From positions 89,586,499 through 89,650,498 of the forward strand of contig NC_084837.1 in NCBI RefSeq assembly GCF_033115175.1: a stretch of DNA of 64,000 bases, read 5' to 3'. Below are positions 10,990 to 22,800 of the stretch, one piece after another. The notes under the pieces were generated by a model that saw only the letters and a program-made list of their open reading frames with translations, was not told the origin of the DNA and ran no database searches. A program made the position numbers and the translations under genes. The first letter of the stretch is position 1. The number at the start of each line of letters is the position of its first letter. Source of the DNA: Lepus europaeus (lineage: Eukaryota > Chordata > Mammalia > Lagomorpha > Leporidae).

Positions 10990-12080
10990 CATTCCAGTGG
11001 GAGAGGCCAAACACTCACAAGTGGATGGTCAGGAGATAATACCACCTGAATAACGCAATGATGGTTATAAAACAGCCATGACACGGGGAGGGACGTGGGC
11101 CTGGCCTGCAGGTAGGCCCTGCACGGTGTTAAGGCTTGGCAAAGGCAGGGGCGGAGGGAGAAGTGAGGGCAGCTGCTGTGTGCCCAGAAGCCTCGGGGTG
11201 ATGCTGACCTTTTTCGGAGTGTCTCCTTGGATTGATAGGAAATGCCTAAGTGCCACTCAGTGTCCCCGTGCTGAGAATACCTTGGGAAGAGGCTGGTGAC
11301 TGAGCTGGAGGGGCGGAAGGGGAGCCCTTCATCCCCTCCCCGCCCCTGCCAGCTGAAGTGCGGGCAGGGACCCAAACCAGAGATGGAGGGGAGGAGGATC
11401 CTCATGGAAGAAACTCTAGGACCAACCTCTTTCCACAACACCTCTGTGCAGAATTTAGGGGCTTCTGTGTCTACCACAAAGGAGCCTGGACCAGGACATG
11501 TCCAGCCTAACTCACATCCCCAAATGCAGAGAGAGCCTCAGAATGAGCAGAGTGAACCCAAGACTCTCAAACCATTCCCCAGGCCTCCTGGCTCTACCCC
11601 TTCCTTGTCCCAGCTTAAGCTACAACACCCAAGCAGAGATGCCCAAACCCGCCTCCTTTATACTGTGTTCCACAAGAAAGATGCTCAGGGCCATGCTCCA
11701 TGCCTGCAAAGTGCCATCAGCACATCCATCCTTCGGAGGCAGAGAGTGAGGCCAAGCCCAGGACCACAGGACCCTCAAGCGGTCAGCAGAGGAATGGGAT
11801 GTGGGCCCATCAAGGCCATGCTCCCCCTCCCCGCTCCTTCTGATGTTCCCTGGAACAGAGAGTCTGCTGGGAGGAGCACCAGTCCCACTCTGATCTCAAA
11901 GAGCCAGCCTAGGCAGAGGGAGCCACAGCAGAAGTTCTCCCAGGTCAGCACTCAGCACCTGCCCTGCCCTGCGAGGCCACCTCCTCACCTGCCTGAGACC
12001 TGGCTTTTGCCCTGGGGTTGGTGCCCGGCAGGACTCACTCAGCCTCCTTCAAGGACTTGGGCCCTGGCTGCCGCGCCCTA
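10990..12080. other. Intergenic DNA upstream of SKOR1, no gene seen
   Basis: Unique sequence with a 275-codon open frame at 11296-12123 (+). The frame has a low-complexity, proline- and serine-rich composition without a recognisable domain, and no splice or poly(A) context supports it. I regard it as chance. Confidence 0.5.
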
Positions 12081-12084
12081 CTCT

Positions 12085-12400
12085 GGGCCTCGGATTAATA
12101 TCCAGATATTAAGTAAACAATAAATTAGCAAAACTACAAGAAAATTTTACAGCCCTTTGCATTTGGCAATCATTGAGTGTTAATTAGAAATTCATTACAA
12201 TTAAAACCCTGCCTAAACAGGGCCTGCGCGCCTTAATTACATCTGATTTTTAATTCAGAATACGTGTTTACACAGTAAGCGCTACGTACCCCGTGATTAT
12301 CCCCAATCCTCTTTATACTGTACTAATTATGTAAATTAAACCTAATTAACTGACGAAAACTGCCGTTAATTCAACTGGTAAAAGATATGTGCTTGAAGAG
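12085..12400. promoter_or_regulatory. Candidate conserved enhancer, homeodomain-site rich
   Basis: A sharply bounded AT-rich block within GC-rich DNA, carrying many TAATTA, TTAATTA and ATTAAT homeodomain-type words, an AATATCCAGATATTAAG stretch and TTTGCAT. No repeat family fits. It lies about 3 kb upstream of the SKOR1 CpG island. These are the hallmarks of vertebrate developmental enhancers, but function and conservation are inferred. Confidence 0.5.
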
Positions 12401-13170
12401 CAGGCGCGGCCGCCCAGCCCCGGCCCTGGCCCCAGCCCGAATGGGCTCAGGAGGCCCGGCTGCGTGGACGTGACACCAGGGCCTCAGCAGTGGGGAGACA
12501 AGGTGCGCCCCAGATCCAGAGCCAGGCCCTCCGGCCCCTGATGCCACCAGGCAGCAGCTAAGAGAATCTCCCAGGGCAGAGACTCCCCTGGGGAACCCCA
12601 GAAGCTCCCACTAAGGAAGTCGGGTCCAACACACCCCCAGAGGAGCCTGGGTCCAAGTCCCAGCTCTGCCACTGTGCACCGTGGCTGCCCTGCGCACCGT
12701 GTTGTGAGGGCCTCCGGAAGCCGGGAGCTGTGCTGCCCCCCCTCCACACTCTCCTTTCTCGGAGCTAGGACTCTGCAGGGTGCTAGGCCCGACACGTGGG
12801 GTCCAGAGGGGCAGCCTGCACCTTTTATTGTCCAAGGAACCTGGGTGGTTTGGCTTCTGCTGCGCGGCCCTCAATATATTGCCTGTAAAATGGGAATGAA
12901 TGATCCCAAACTATTCCCAGCGCCTTAGAAGAGCCGGCTCTGCACACCGTAAAGGGCAGTCCGAGGTGACACTGCGCGAACCCGGGTCCAGAGCCGAGCG
13001 CCGGCCGCCGCCCCGGCCCTTCTCCAGCCTCTCTCTCCACGTGCCTGCAGCCTTTCTCCCGAGAGGCGCGGCGGCCAAGGAGCTGGACCGAGCAGCGGGC
13101 GCCCGGCCTGGGTGCAGGGAGCTGTCCGGGGCTTGGTGCTGAACAGGGACAAAGAGGCCACGGGGAACAC

Positions 13171-13194
13171 CCCCCCACACACACACACACACAC
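13171..13194. repeat. (CA)n microsatellite
   Basis: Short run of C followed by about ten CA units. A second CA run of similar length lies at 13341-13362. Both are in unique DNA upstream of SKOR1. Confidence 0.85.
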
Positions 13195-14083
13195 TGTAGC
13201 CCAGGGTGGCAGCCTTTGTCTGAGGGGTTCCCGGGGCGCGGCGGGGCGACCTATGGGCCATCGCAGTGCAACTGAGGCCAGAGAGCTGGGTGCTGCCCAA
13301 AGGCCTCCCTGCCTTTCCTCTTTGCAACTCCACTCCACAATACACACACACACACACACACCTTGAGGTCGTCCTGGATCCACGCCGGTCGTCACCACCA
13401 CACCAAAGCCTGAGGTACCTTAAAAAAAATCATGAGGAGGCTAAGAACAATTACCCAACGGGATTATTACTGTGGGTTGAGCAGAAGGAGGGGGCACCCC
13501 GCTGGGTGGCAGGAAGGGCAAGGAGCGAATCATAGGTGCCCCTTTTCCTCCGAGGGAGGCGGCAGGCTTGAGCGAGGCAGTGTCGGAGCTGGTTAAATAC
13601 AGGTGGAGGGGCCGAGCACAGAGCCAGGGAGAGGGGCTGAGTAGGCTGAGGGCTGCGGGGTGGGGGGCGGAGGCGGTGAGCAACACGGAACTCAAGAGAG
13701 AGGTGAGAGCAAGAAGAGACCTTGTGGAGAAAGGAGGGCCCTCAAACTTGAGAGCGGTTTTCTGGGACCTCAGAAAGCAGTGGTGTGTGGGGGGGGGGAG
13801 GTCGACGTGCCCCCCACCCCAGGCCAGGCCTGGACCATCCGTGGGCGCCACGAGAGAGGAGAGGGAGAGAGAAGCTGAGGCGAGCCCCGGGGGAGCCGGA
13901 ACGCGCGGAGGGAAAACGAGGGGGCGGGGGACGAGGGCGACCCCGAGCCGCTACCCGCGGAAGATTTATGGCGGCGCCTGGGTTCCAAGGACAGCCTGCG
14001 CTCGCCGCTGCTGCCACCGCCAGGAGCCACCGAGGCCGCTGCACCCCCTGCCCGGGCGGCCCGCCGCGCCCCGGGCCATCCCT

Positions 14084-14190
14084 GCGATTATTAACTTCTG
14101 TTTGATTAGGGTAATTGTTCAAACTTGGGCTGGACAGTATGATTAATTACAGTTTAATTAACGTGTCCATTAAGGACACTTAATGCCAAG
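14084..14190. promoter_or_regulatory. Candidate conserved element with nested palindrome
   Basis: AT-rich island inside a CpG-rich region, with clustered homeodomain words (ATTATTAA, TTGATTAG, GATTAATTAC, TTTAATTAAC). At 14163-14179 the arms GTGTCC and GGACAC surround ATTAA. Overlapping it, at 14169-14184, ATTAAG and CTTAAT surround GACA. Inverted half-sites like these suit dimeric homeodomain binding. It lies about 1.2 kb upstream of the putative SKOR1 first exon. Confidence 0.45.
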
Positions 14191-14729
14191 GGGGCAGGAA
14201 GGAAGGGGGCGGGAGTGGGGGTGGGTGGAAGCGGTGGAGGGAGCGCCCGGGTGCGAGCACGCAGGGGCCGAGGGGGACTCGAGATTGAGGAGAGAGGACG
14301 GAGCCCAACGGATGCCGGGGCCGGCATGGTGAAGGCTCAGAGACCAGCAACCGGGCAGGGTGGAGAGAAACGGAGCTCCAGGGACAGAGGAGGCGTCGAG
14401 GGGCTTGACCCCACGCCCCACAGTACCACCACGGGGAAACTGAGTCAGCAGGCTCGACCCAGAAATTGACCCCGGGGGCTCTCGGTGACTTGACTCCTGC
14501 CGTGGGCCTCTGGGTGATGGTGAGCTGAGCCGGGAACACAACCCATTCTAAAGTTCCCTGCTGAGGGAGGGCAGCAGGAGGGCGCCCCTCCCCATCCCAG
14601 AGCCCTGGGTCCCTGCCCCATTGGATCTTCAAGGCCACCCATGACTGTACCGCCCTGGCCCGAAAGTGACAAACCTCTCCTCCCGCCCCCTCCCCTGAGT
14701 CCCGCTTAGCTCCACCACCCGGCCCTAAA

Positions 14730-15620
14730 CCTGGTGGGGCTCCTGGCCCCTTGGCGAGCAGCGCAGCGCTGGTCCCTCCCCCGCTTCCTTGTTGGGGGCA
14801 AACTTTGAAGCCCCGGGCCCTTCCTCCCACTTGGCCTCTCCAGCTAGCGTGGGCCGCAGGTGCGGGGCGCGGGACGCAGGTGTGCGGCCGCTTACCTGGG
14901 GCGCCCAGGCCCTGGGGCTGTGGGGAGGCGGCCCGCGGACGGGCGGGCCAGTGGAGGCCGCGAGTGACTGCGCGGGCGGTGGGTGTGGCGCCCCGGCTAG
15001 CAGCTGTCAGGCGCGCCCGCCCCGCACCGGCCTCGCCACTCTGGCTGTGACCGCGCCGTGCCCGCCGCCGAGCCATGAGCTCCAGGTTTCGGCCTCTTCT
15101 TCGGGCCGGTCCCTGGCCTCTGGGGCAGCGGCTCAGGGCTCAAGTCTCCGCGTCCGGGGCCCTGGCGCCCCGCGCCTGCTGAGAGCGGGAGGGGCCGCGG
15201 GTGGGAGCGCGGGGAGCCGGAGAGCGCGGCTGTGTGTGCGCGCGCGCGGGGAGGGGCCGCGCCATCACCCGGAGAGCCCGGCGGATCCCGGACTCCCGCC
15301 CGCCGCTCCGCCCGCCGCGCACCTCCGCTCACCGCTCGCCCGGCTCCAGCCGCCACCGCACGGTGAGTACTCGCGTCCGGTAGCCGGCCGCCCTTTGCGT
15401 CCTGCCCCGACCGCTTCTTTTCGTTTAGTTCTGATCGGGGCTCTTGCGGCTGTTGTTTTTATTATACCTAACGACTCCACCGCCTGGCTCGCACCGCTGC
15501 CCGCCTCCCGCCTCGCCGCCCTTCCCCAGCTCGCCCCTTGAGCCCAGGAGCCGGCGCCCGTTCCCCGAGCTGCCTTGGCCGCTGCTCCTGGTCGCTGCGT
15601 GTGATTCTTCCCTCGTGCTT
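14730..15620 (+). promoter_or_regulatory. SKOR1: CpG island, likely SKOR1 promoter
   Basis: Very CpG-dense DNA with no TATA box in a sensible position. It contains GC boxes (GGGGAGGGGCCGCG type) and ends at a strong splice donor, CACG|GTGAGTAC, at 15362/15363. It lies 2.2 kb upstream of the SKOR1 translation-start exon on the same strand. This combination suits a dispersed CpG-island promoter. The exact start site cannot be read from the sequence. Confidence 0.5.
15250..15362 (+). other. SKOR1: Candidate SKOR1 non-coding first exon
   Basis: The 3' boundary is the consensus donor at 15363 (GTGAGT). The 5' boundary is arbitrary. Splicing to the acceptor at 17600-17601 would place this leader directly before the SKOR1 ATG. 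It contains no SKOR1 coding sequence. No transcript evidence was available. Confidence 0.35.
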
Positions 15621-17242
15621 TTCGCTTGGGGCCCCCGGAAATGTTGGTCCTTTCCTAGGGTGCTCCTTCGGGCCTCCGGGCCCAGAGCCACTTTCTCTCG
15701 CCCAGGAAACCCCTCGAGACGCGGGACCCTTGGCTTTCTCGGAGGACGCTCTCAGCTTGTGGGGCGCTCTCTTCACTGCATGCGGGGCCGGGCACACTTG
15801 AAGATTTCGGGAAACCCAGAAGCCATCGTCGCTTCCCAGGGCGCTGTGCCCCCCAGCCGCCTCCCCAACGCGCCCCAGAGCCTACGGAGCCGCGCCGCCA
15901 CCTCAGCGGCGGAGTGGGGGCAGTGCCGGTGTCTTTGGCCTCCTAAGATGTTACAAGGGACTTCTGCGCCAAGGGAGAGTCAACTAGTTTCAGTTTGATC
16001 CGCGAGATAAAGACGAAACAGACAGTAGATAAATAGCCTGATACTTGCCAGAGGTACAAGACAAATGGGAGAAAGACCAGGGAGCAGGCAGAGACAGCTC
16101 AGGGACAGATAAGATCGGCAGATGAGGGGCAGGTAGACAAGCACCGAGGGAGACAGGCCAGCAGGCTGAAGAGTCCAGTGTCCTCCGGAGAGCTTTTCCA
16201 CTCGGATCTCCTGTCCCCCTGGAGTCCCCTCTGAACATGGATTCGCCTTTTGAGCCCTCTGGGCTGGGCTACCCCAGTCACTGGAGGGTGCATAGCTGTG
16301 GGCCTGATGGAAGCATTGACCAGCCCGAGACACGTGGCTGGGCCCCAAGCTGCCGCCTGGGTGCCCCTGCTCCCTGCCTTGGCCAGAGTGAAGCGGCTGG
16401 ACCTGCAGCAACTTTTGTGCCTGTAGCCTTGCAGTGGCTTCAAAGACCCGCTGAGAATTCCTCCCATCCCATAGGGGCTGCAAAGCTGGGCATGGAAGAT
16501 GCTGGGAGAAGAGATGCTCCCCCCCCACCCCCCAAAGAGAGCCTGGAGCCTCGGAGCCTGCATTTGGCCTGGGTGGAAAAGAGGGGGAAAGCAGGGAGTG
16601 GGGAACTGGAAGCAGAAGAAGTGGCTCCAAAGAAACTTATGGGGAACCTTTCTGTCCCACACACTGACCCCAACGGAAGCCAACGTTGGTCTGGAACACA
16701 GCTGAAAATACAAAACATGTGATTAGGAACTGCAGGATCCCGATCCCACTGATGGCAGGAGAGAAAACGGCTTCTATATCCAGCCGGAATCTTTCCGCTC
16801 AACGAACACGGGGTTCCGGGCTTGAGAGGAGAAGATCTGGTTTGTGGAAACCGGCACTGCTGTCCCCGGAAGCTGGCTTGGCGCGGAGCTGGGTGGGTGC
16901 TGGCCGCCCTGGGTCCTGAAGCGCCTGGCGCTCTTTGGAGAGGGTCAGGTTCAGCACCGCGAACAGCGGTCTCCCCGTCTCTCCCCCTCCCAGGCAGCCC
17001 GCGGTCCCTCCTCCTCTCCCTGCCCTCTCCACCACCACCACCCCCGCCGCCGCCTGGAAGTGGGCAGTGACCGCCCCTCCTCCGCCTCCATACCCCTCCC
17101 TGCGCTGCCCCCGCCCGCCCGCCCGCGTGCGTGCGCGGCTGAGTAGAGGGGCGGCCGGTCCCCGAAGTCCGGGCTTCAGGACCCCGGCCAGCAGGGCGGG
17201 CGGCGAGGGTGGCGGAAGGCGCCTGAAAGCCTGGAGCTGGCG

Positions 17243-17340
17243 ATGGCTTTGCTGTGTGGCCTTGGGCAAGTCGCTCTCTGTCTCTGGGTTCCCCCTCCTC
17301 CCCAGTCCGAATACAGGATTGGGTTCCTAGCTGCCCGGGC
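17243..17340 (+). CDS. SKOR1: Candidate alternative SKOR1 first coding exon (N-terminal extension)
   Basis: From ATG 17243 this reads MALLCGLGQVALCLWV... to ...IGFLAAR. From memory it closely resembles the extra N-terminus of the long human SKOR1 isoform. Splicing at the GT at 17341-17342 to the exon at 17602 keeps frame (codon GC|G, then SGG and the main Met), giving about 963 aa against 965 in human. The donor is weak (GGGC|GTCCCT). A position nine bases further on, which would fit the human junction better, lacks GT here. Either the weak site is used or the extension is lost in this species. Confidence 0.45.
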
Positions 17341-17601
17341 GTCCCTGAGTCTCCATCACTCCTTCTCCTCCCTGGAACCCGGGGCACGGCTTTTATTCTG
17401 GCGCCAATATGGGTCTGAATAACAAAAGGCACCCGTGCTTGGGACCAGTGAGAGTGGACCTTCCCACTGCCAAGAGTTCCCCCGAATGCCTGACTCTGCG
17501 CGCCCCGCTGGGCGGGCCCGGGCCGCGGCGGCCGCTGCAGCCACGGCGGCAGCGCTCAAAGTGGCTCATCCTTGCTCTCTGCTTTTTTCTCTGTTTCGCA
17601 G

Positions 17602-19810
17602 GAGCGGCGGCATGGAGGCGCTCACCACTCAGCTGGGGCCGGGGCGCGAGGGCAGCTCCTCGCCCAACTCCAAGCAAGAGCTGCAGCCTTACTCGGGCTC
17701 CAGCGCTCTCAAACCCAACCAGGTGGGCGAAACGTCGCTGTACGGGGTGCCCATCGTGTCTCTGGTCATCGATGGCCAGGAGCGCCTGTGCCTGGCGCAG
17801 ATCTCCAACACGCTGCTCAAGAACTACAGCTACAACGAGATCCACAACCGCCGCGTGGCCCTGGGCATCACGTGCGTGCAGTGCACGCCGGTGCAGCTGG
17901 AGATCCTGCGCAGGGCCGGAGCCATGCCCATCTCCTCGCGCCGCTGCGGCATGATCACCAAGCGCGAGGCCGAGCGCCTCTGCAAGTCGTTCCTGGGCGA
18001 GCACAAGCCACCCAAGCTGCCCGAGAACTTCGCCTTCGATGTGGTGCACGAGTGCGCCTGGGGCTCGCGTGGCAGCTTCATCCCCGCGCGCTACAACAGC
18101 TCGCGTGCCAAATGCATCAAATGCGGTTACTGCAGCATGTACTTCTCGCCTAACAAGTTCATCTTCCACTCGCACCGCACGCCCGACGCCAAGTACACCC
18201 AGCCCGACGCCGCCAATTTCAACTCGTGGCGCCGCCACCTCAAACTCAGCGACAAGTCGGCCACCGATGAGCTGAGCCACGCTTGGGAGGACGTCAAGGC
18301 CATGTTTAACGGCGGCACGCGCAAGCGGACCTTCTCGCTGCAAGGAGGAGGCGCAGGCGGCGCGAACGGCGGGTCGGGTGGGCAGGGGAAGGGCGGCGCC
18401 GTCGGCGGCGGAGGCGGCGGCGGTGGCCCGGGGTGCGGCGCGGAGCTGGCCCCAGGCCCGCCGCCCCACAAAAGCCTGCGCTGCGGCGAGGAGGAAGCTA
18501 CCGGGCCTCCGGGGCCGCCGCCTCCCCACCCTCAGCGCGGACTTGGCCTGGCGGCGGCAGCAGGCCCAGCCGGCCCCGGAGGGCCCGGGGGAAGCGCCGG
18601 CGTCCGCAGCTACCCGGTGATTCCGGTGCCCAGCAAAGGCTTTGGACTCTTGCAAAAGCTGCCCCCGCCGCTCTTCCCGCATCCGTACGGTTTCCCCACA
18701 GCCTTCGGCCTGTGCCCCAAAAAGGACGACGCGGTGTTAGGTGCCGGCGAGCCGAAGGGCGGCCCTGGCAGCGGGGGCGGCGGGGGCGGTGCGGGTGGCG
18801 GCAGCGGCGGCGCTGGCGGCCCGGGAGCCGGGCACTTGCCCCCGGGGACCGGGGCGGGCCCGGGCGGCGGTGCCATGTTCTGGGGACATCAGCCCTCCGG
18901 AGCAGCTAAGGACGCGGCGGCGGTGGCTGCAGCGGCCGCCGCCGCCACCGTGTATCCGACGTTCCCCATGTTCTGGCCCGCGGCAGGCAGCCTCCCGGTG
19001 CCGCCCTACCCGGCCGCGCAGAGTCAAGCCAAGGCCGTAGCGGCCGCCGTGGCGGCGGCAGCGGCGGCGGCGGCGGCGGCCGCGGGCGGCGGAGGCCCGG
19101 AGCCCCTGGACGGTGCCGAGCCAGCCAAAGAGGGCGGCCTCGGCGCGGAGGAGCGCTGCCCGAGCGCTCTTTCCCGAGGACCGCTGGACGAGGACGGCGC
19201 GGACGAGGCGCTGCCGCCGCCCCTGGCCCCGCTACCGCCGCCGCCGCCGCCGCACGCACGCAAAGGTTCCTACGTGTCGGCCTTCAGGCCTGTGGTCAAA
19301 GACGCCGAGAGCATTGCCAAGCTCTATGGCAGCGCCCGTGAGGCGTACGGCGCCGGACCTGCTCGTGGGCCCGGGCCGGGCGCGGGGACCGGCGGAGGCT
19401 ACGTGAGCCCGGACTTTCTGAGCGAGGGCAGCTCCAGCTACCATTCTGCCTCGCCCGACGTGGACACCGCGGATGAGCCCGAGGTGGACGTGGAGTCCAA
19501 CCGCTTCCCCGAAGAAGAGGAGGGCGCCCAGGACGAGGCCGAGCCCAGCGCCCCCAGCACTGCAGGTGGCCCGGACGGCGACCAGCCCGCGGGGCCCCCG
19601 GCAGTCGCGGGCGTGGATGGCCCGGCAGACTCCCCCGAGGGCGGCAGCCCCCACCCCCGGCGCCGCCTGGGGCCACCCCCCGCCGGCCGGTCCGCATTTG
19701 GGGACCTGGCGGCCGACGACGTGGTGCGGAGACCCGAGAGGAGCCCGCCAAGCGGTGGCTACGACCTGCGAGAGCCTTGCGGGTCCCTGGGAGGTCCCGC
19801 GCCCGCCAAG
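17602..19810 (+). CDS. SKOR1: SKOR1 main exon (coding from 17612)
   Basis: Starts after a TTTCGCAG acceptor with ten leader bases, then ATG in GGCATGG context. It encodes residues 1-733 and ends in phase 0 at CCAAG|GTGAGC. It holds both globular domains and the low-complexity middle. CpG density is high throughout. The reading frame stays open upstream through the acceptor to 17435, so a transcript retaining the intron would simply extend the N-terminus. Confidence 0.95.
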
Positions 19811-22800
19811 GTGAGCCCCGGGCCCGCCCCACCGGTGACGCCAGCCCCCACTCAGCCCTGAGCACGGCCTGGATGCCAGGCCGCCCCGGCTCCGCCGGGC
19901 ACGGGAATGTTGCGCGCAGGTGTTGGGGCGGTAGGCTCCGGCGGGCCCACAGCCGCTGGGAGCCCCGGACGGAGAGGTTCTTCGGAAGATCAGGGGTGGG
20001 GTCGGGCGGGAGAAGGCTCGGAGGAGAACGCGTGTACTTGGATTTTACTGATGGGAGTGGGCAGCCCGGCGGAGACCACCTGACACACAGACTCAGAAAG
20101 AAACGAAGGGACTGAGGGAAGAGAAAGGGAGGCAGAGCAAAGCGCCCCGAGTGCGTACCCCAGGATAGGGATCAGAGTCCCCAGGGTGGACCCGCGGGTA
20201 CAGGGTGCTGCAGAGCAGCCTCTCCCCGAGTTGGGAGCCGGCAGCACCGCGTCCCGGGGTTCCCGCGCCGCTCCAGCTCGCAGTTTCCCGAGTCTATTCG
20301 AACTCCCTCCTGGAGAACTGCGGGGTTGGGCGCTGGGCAGCTGGGCCAGGGGCTCCTGGGTCGGCAGAGCTGGGACTGCGAGGGCGGAGTGCAGCAGGGT
20401 CTGACTCGTTTAGCCATTTTGAAAGTGGGTGAGCACACCTGTACGTTCTCATTCGGTTCATTAAAGCACGGATCATACACCGAATGCGAAAGGCGTCGTT
20501 TATACTGGGGGTCGCGGCGGGAGCGGGGAGGGAAAATGGGAACGCAGCGAATGCGGGCGGCTTCCATCCGCCCCTGGCTTGGGGGCACGCTTTTGTTGGA
20601 AGCAATTTTTTTTTTTTTCCACCGGCGCCAATAATGACCGTGAGTGTGCAACGGTGCGGCGGGCTCTGAGGGCGCAAGGGCTCGAGGGCCCCCTGGGCAG
20701 GGCTGAGCGGCTGCAGCCCGCCGCGGAGCCCTCCCCTAATCGTTTGTCATTTCTCGGCCGCCGCAGGTGTCCGCGCCGGAGAGGGACGAGTACGCGAAGA
20801 GCGCGGCGGCGGCGGCGCTGGGGCCCGCGGCCTCCTTTCTCTGCGCCCCCGAGACCCACGGTAACGCCTGCCGCGGTCGCTGGCCGCTGTCCTGGGGGCA
20901 CGCAAGCAGAGGGCCGGCCAGGGGGAGGCCTCGAGGGAAGACGAGGGGAGAAACACTTGGGGAAGGAGCGAGAGGGAAAGACAAGTAATGAAAGAAAAAG
21001 GAAGCTAAGCTAAGGAACCCCCAACAGCTTCCACCACTTGGTTACTGAAGAGAACTGCAACAACACACCCTCTCCAGCCCACACACGCGCACACATGCTC
21101 GCGCGCGCCAGGACACCCCGGCCCCTGGGTTAAGACCTTGTAAAAATTACGCTTGGCACCTCCTTCAAGTCCACTCTTTATTCAGCGAGTGTGTCTGCCT
21201 GCAGGGTCCCCCGTGACCGGGCCGGGTCCAGGCGGAGGATGAGGGCGCTCTGGCACCCCAGAAGCGCTGGGGTAGCTGCGGGGTGGGGGTAGTCCTGCAC
21301 TTGCCCTCGGGTCCAACCCGGGGTTGGGGGGAACGGGGAGGGGAGACTTGGAAATCCGTTCAGGCCAAAGCAGCCGAGCCTGCGACGATACCCGCCCCCC
21401 CTCCGCACCGCTGCCACCTCGAAGGTCGCCTCCTAGGTTGTGCGCTAGGCGGAAGTCGCGCGGGCAGACCCAGCGGCCACGCGCGCTCGCGGTGCCCCAG
21501 TATCTGCGCGCGATGTAGGTCGCTCGTCCCTGGTGGGCCCGGCTGCTCGGCTCGCTCTTTTCCGGGGCTGGGGCGGGGGCGTAAAGCAGTGAGAGGAACA
21601 GACCCTGCGCGGGGGAGGGGGTCGCCGGCCCCGGGAGCCTCGGGCGCCTGGGCGCACAGCGGGGAACCAGAGGCGGCCGCGACGCTTTTAATGAGGGCTT
21701 GGGCGCCCCGACCGCGGCAGCTCTGGCGGTATCGGGGTCACCGTTTCTTTGCCTCTCCTTGAAACCCGGTTTATTGCCTTTAAGAGCCAGATAAGGACGA
21801 CAATCACTCGATCGCCGACGATTTGGAAACCAGGAAATCCTATCCAGACCAAAGGAGTATCTCCCAGCCAAGTCCCGCAAACACAGACCGAGGTGAGCCC
21901 TAGGATCCTCGCGCGCACCTTCCCTCGGTAGGTAGCCGGGGCTCCATCGCCTAGGCTACCCCAGGCTTAGCGAGAAAGGTTTTCAATCAGCCAGTGACCT
22001 TCCGGTTCAACGCGGGGCGAGGTGCAGGCCGGTTTTCCTGAGTTGCTACCTCCTTGGTAGCTTCGGAGGCTCTTCCGGGTAAGGGGTGGGGAAGGTACTA
22101 GAAGGAAGTGGAAAGACACTCTCACCCACATAAAATAGGTCAGAAGCCCCGTTTTGCCTGGGCTCCCTCTCCTGCTCCCTGAAATGATATCCTGCGTGGA
22201 GGGCCGAGAGGGGGTCTTGAGCAGGTCCCAGGAAGCCCCATCCTCCCCTTCCAAGGCCTCTCCCCGGACAGAACCCCTCTTCCTGCCCTTGAATCGCAGG
22301 TGAAGATGGGCTCACCCTGGATGTCACAGGAACCCAGCTGGTGGAGAAAGACATCGAAAACCTGGCCAGAGGTGAGGTTCCACTGTGCAAGGGAGGCTAC
22401 GCCGTGCTGGAGGGAGCCGGGCCCTTCCTGCAGAGAGCGAGTGTGGGGAAATCAGGGCTCTTTGAGGGGAGCAGTTCTCATTGTGCGGAGTGGCTGGGGA
22501 CACAACCTGCACGGTGGTGTAGGGCGGGAGCAGGGGGTGAACAGAACCCCCAGAGGTTTAGTGCAAGCTTCTGTTTGGGAGGCTCAGGTCTGTCTGAAGA
22601 GGCCAGTGAGAAAGCAACCAGTGATGATTCTCAGAAGCTGCTATGTGTGGACCGTTGGACTGGACTCTCTGGGTGCCCCCAACCCCAGTGGAAAACAGGA
22701 CTCCTTCTGAGTAGCCATATTGTAGAGAGGCATCTGTTTTAGGAGTGCAGGAGAAGTTGCAATAGTTTTCCCCTTGGGATTCGTGCATAACCACCCTCAC

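Noticed and set aside
11296-12123. 275-codon plus-strand frame as a new gene
   Set aside because: No domain, no supporting splice or poly(A) context, and its end runs into the AT-rich conserved-looking block.
14180-15076. 298-codon minus-strand frame upstream of SKOR1
   Set aside because: Lies in the CpG island; proline- and glycine-rich by composition and overlapped by equally long frames on the other strand.
17435-17611. ATG at 17435 as the SKOR1 start
   Set aside because: The frame runs through the pyrimidine tract and acceptor of the preceding intron, so these codons are probably intronic. Kept only as an intron-retention possibility.
17393-18682. 429-codon open frame antisense to the SKOR1 main exon
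   Set aside because: It mirrors a GC-rich coding exon with strong third-position bias. It has no known domain and vanishes beyond the exon.
19811-19861. SKOR1 ending at TGA 19859-19861
   Set aside because: A consensus donor at 19811 and seven downstream exons in frame with known SKOR1 sequence show splicing. The stop applies only to a retained intron.
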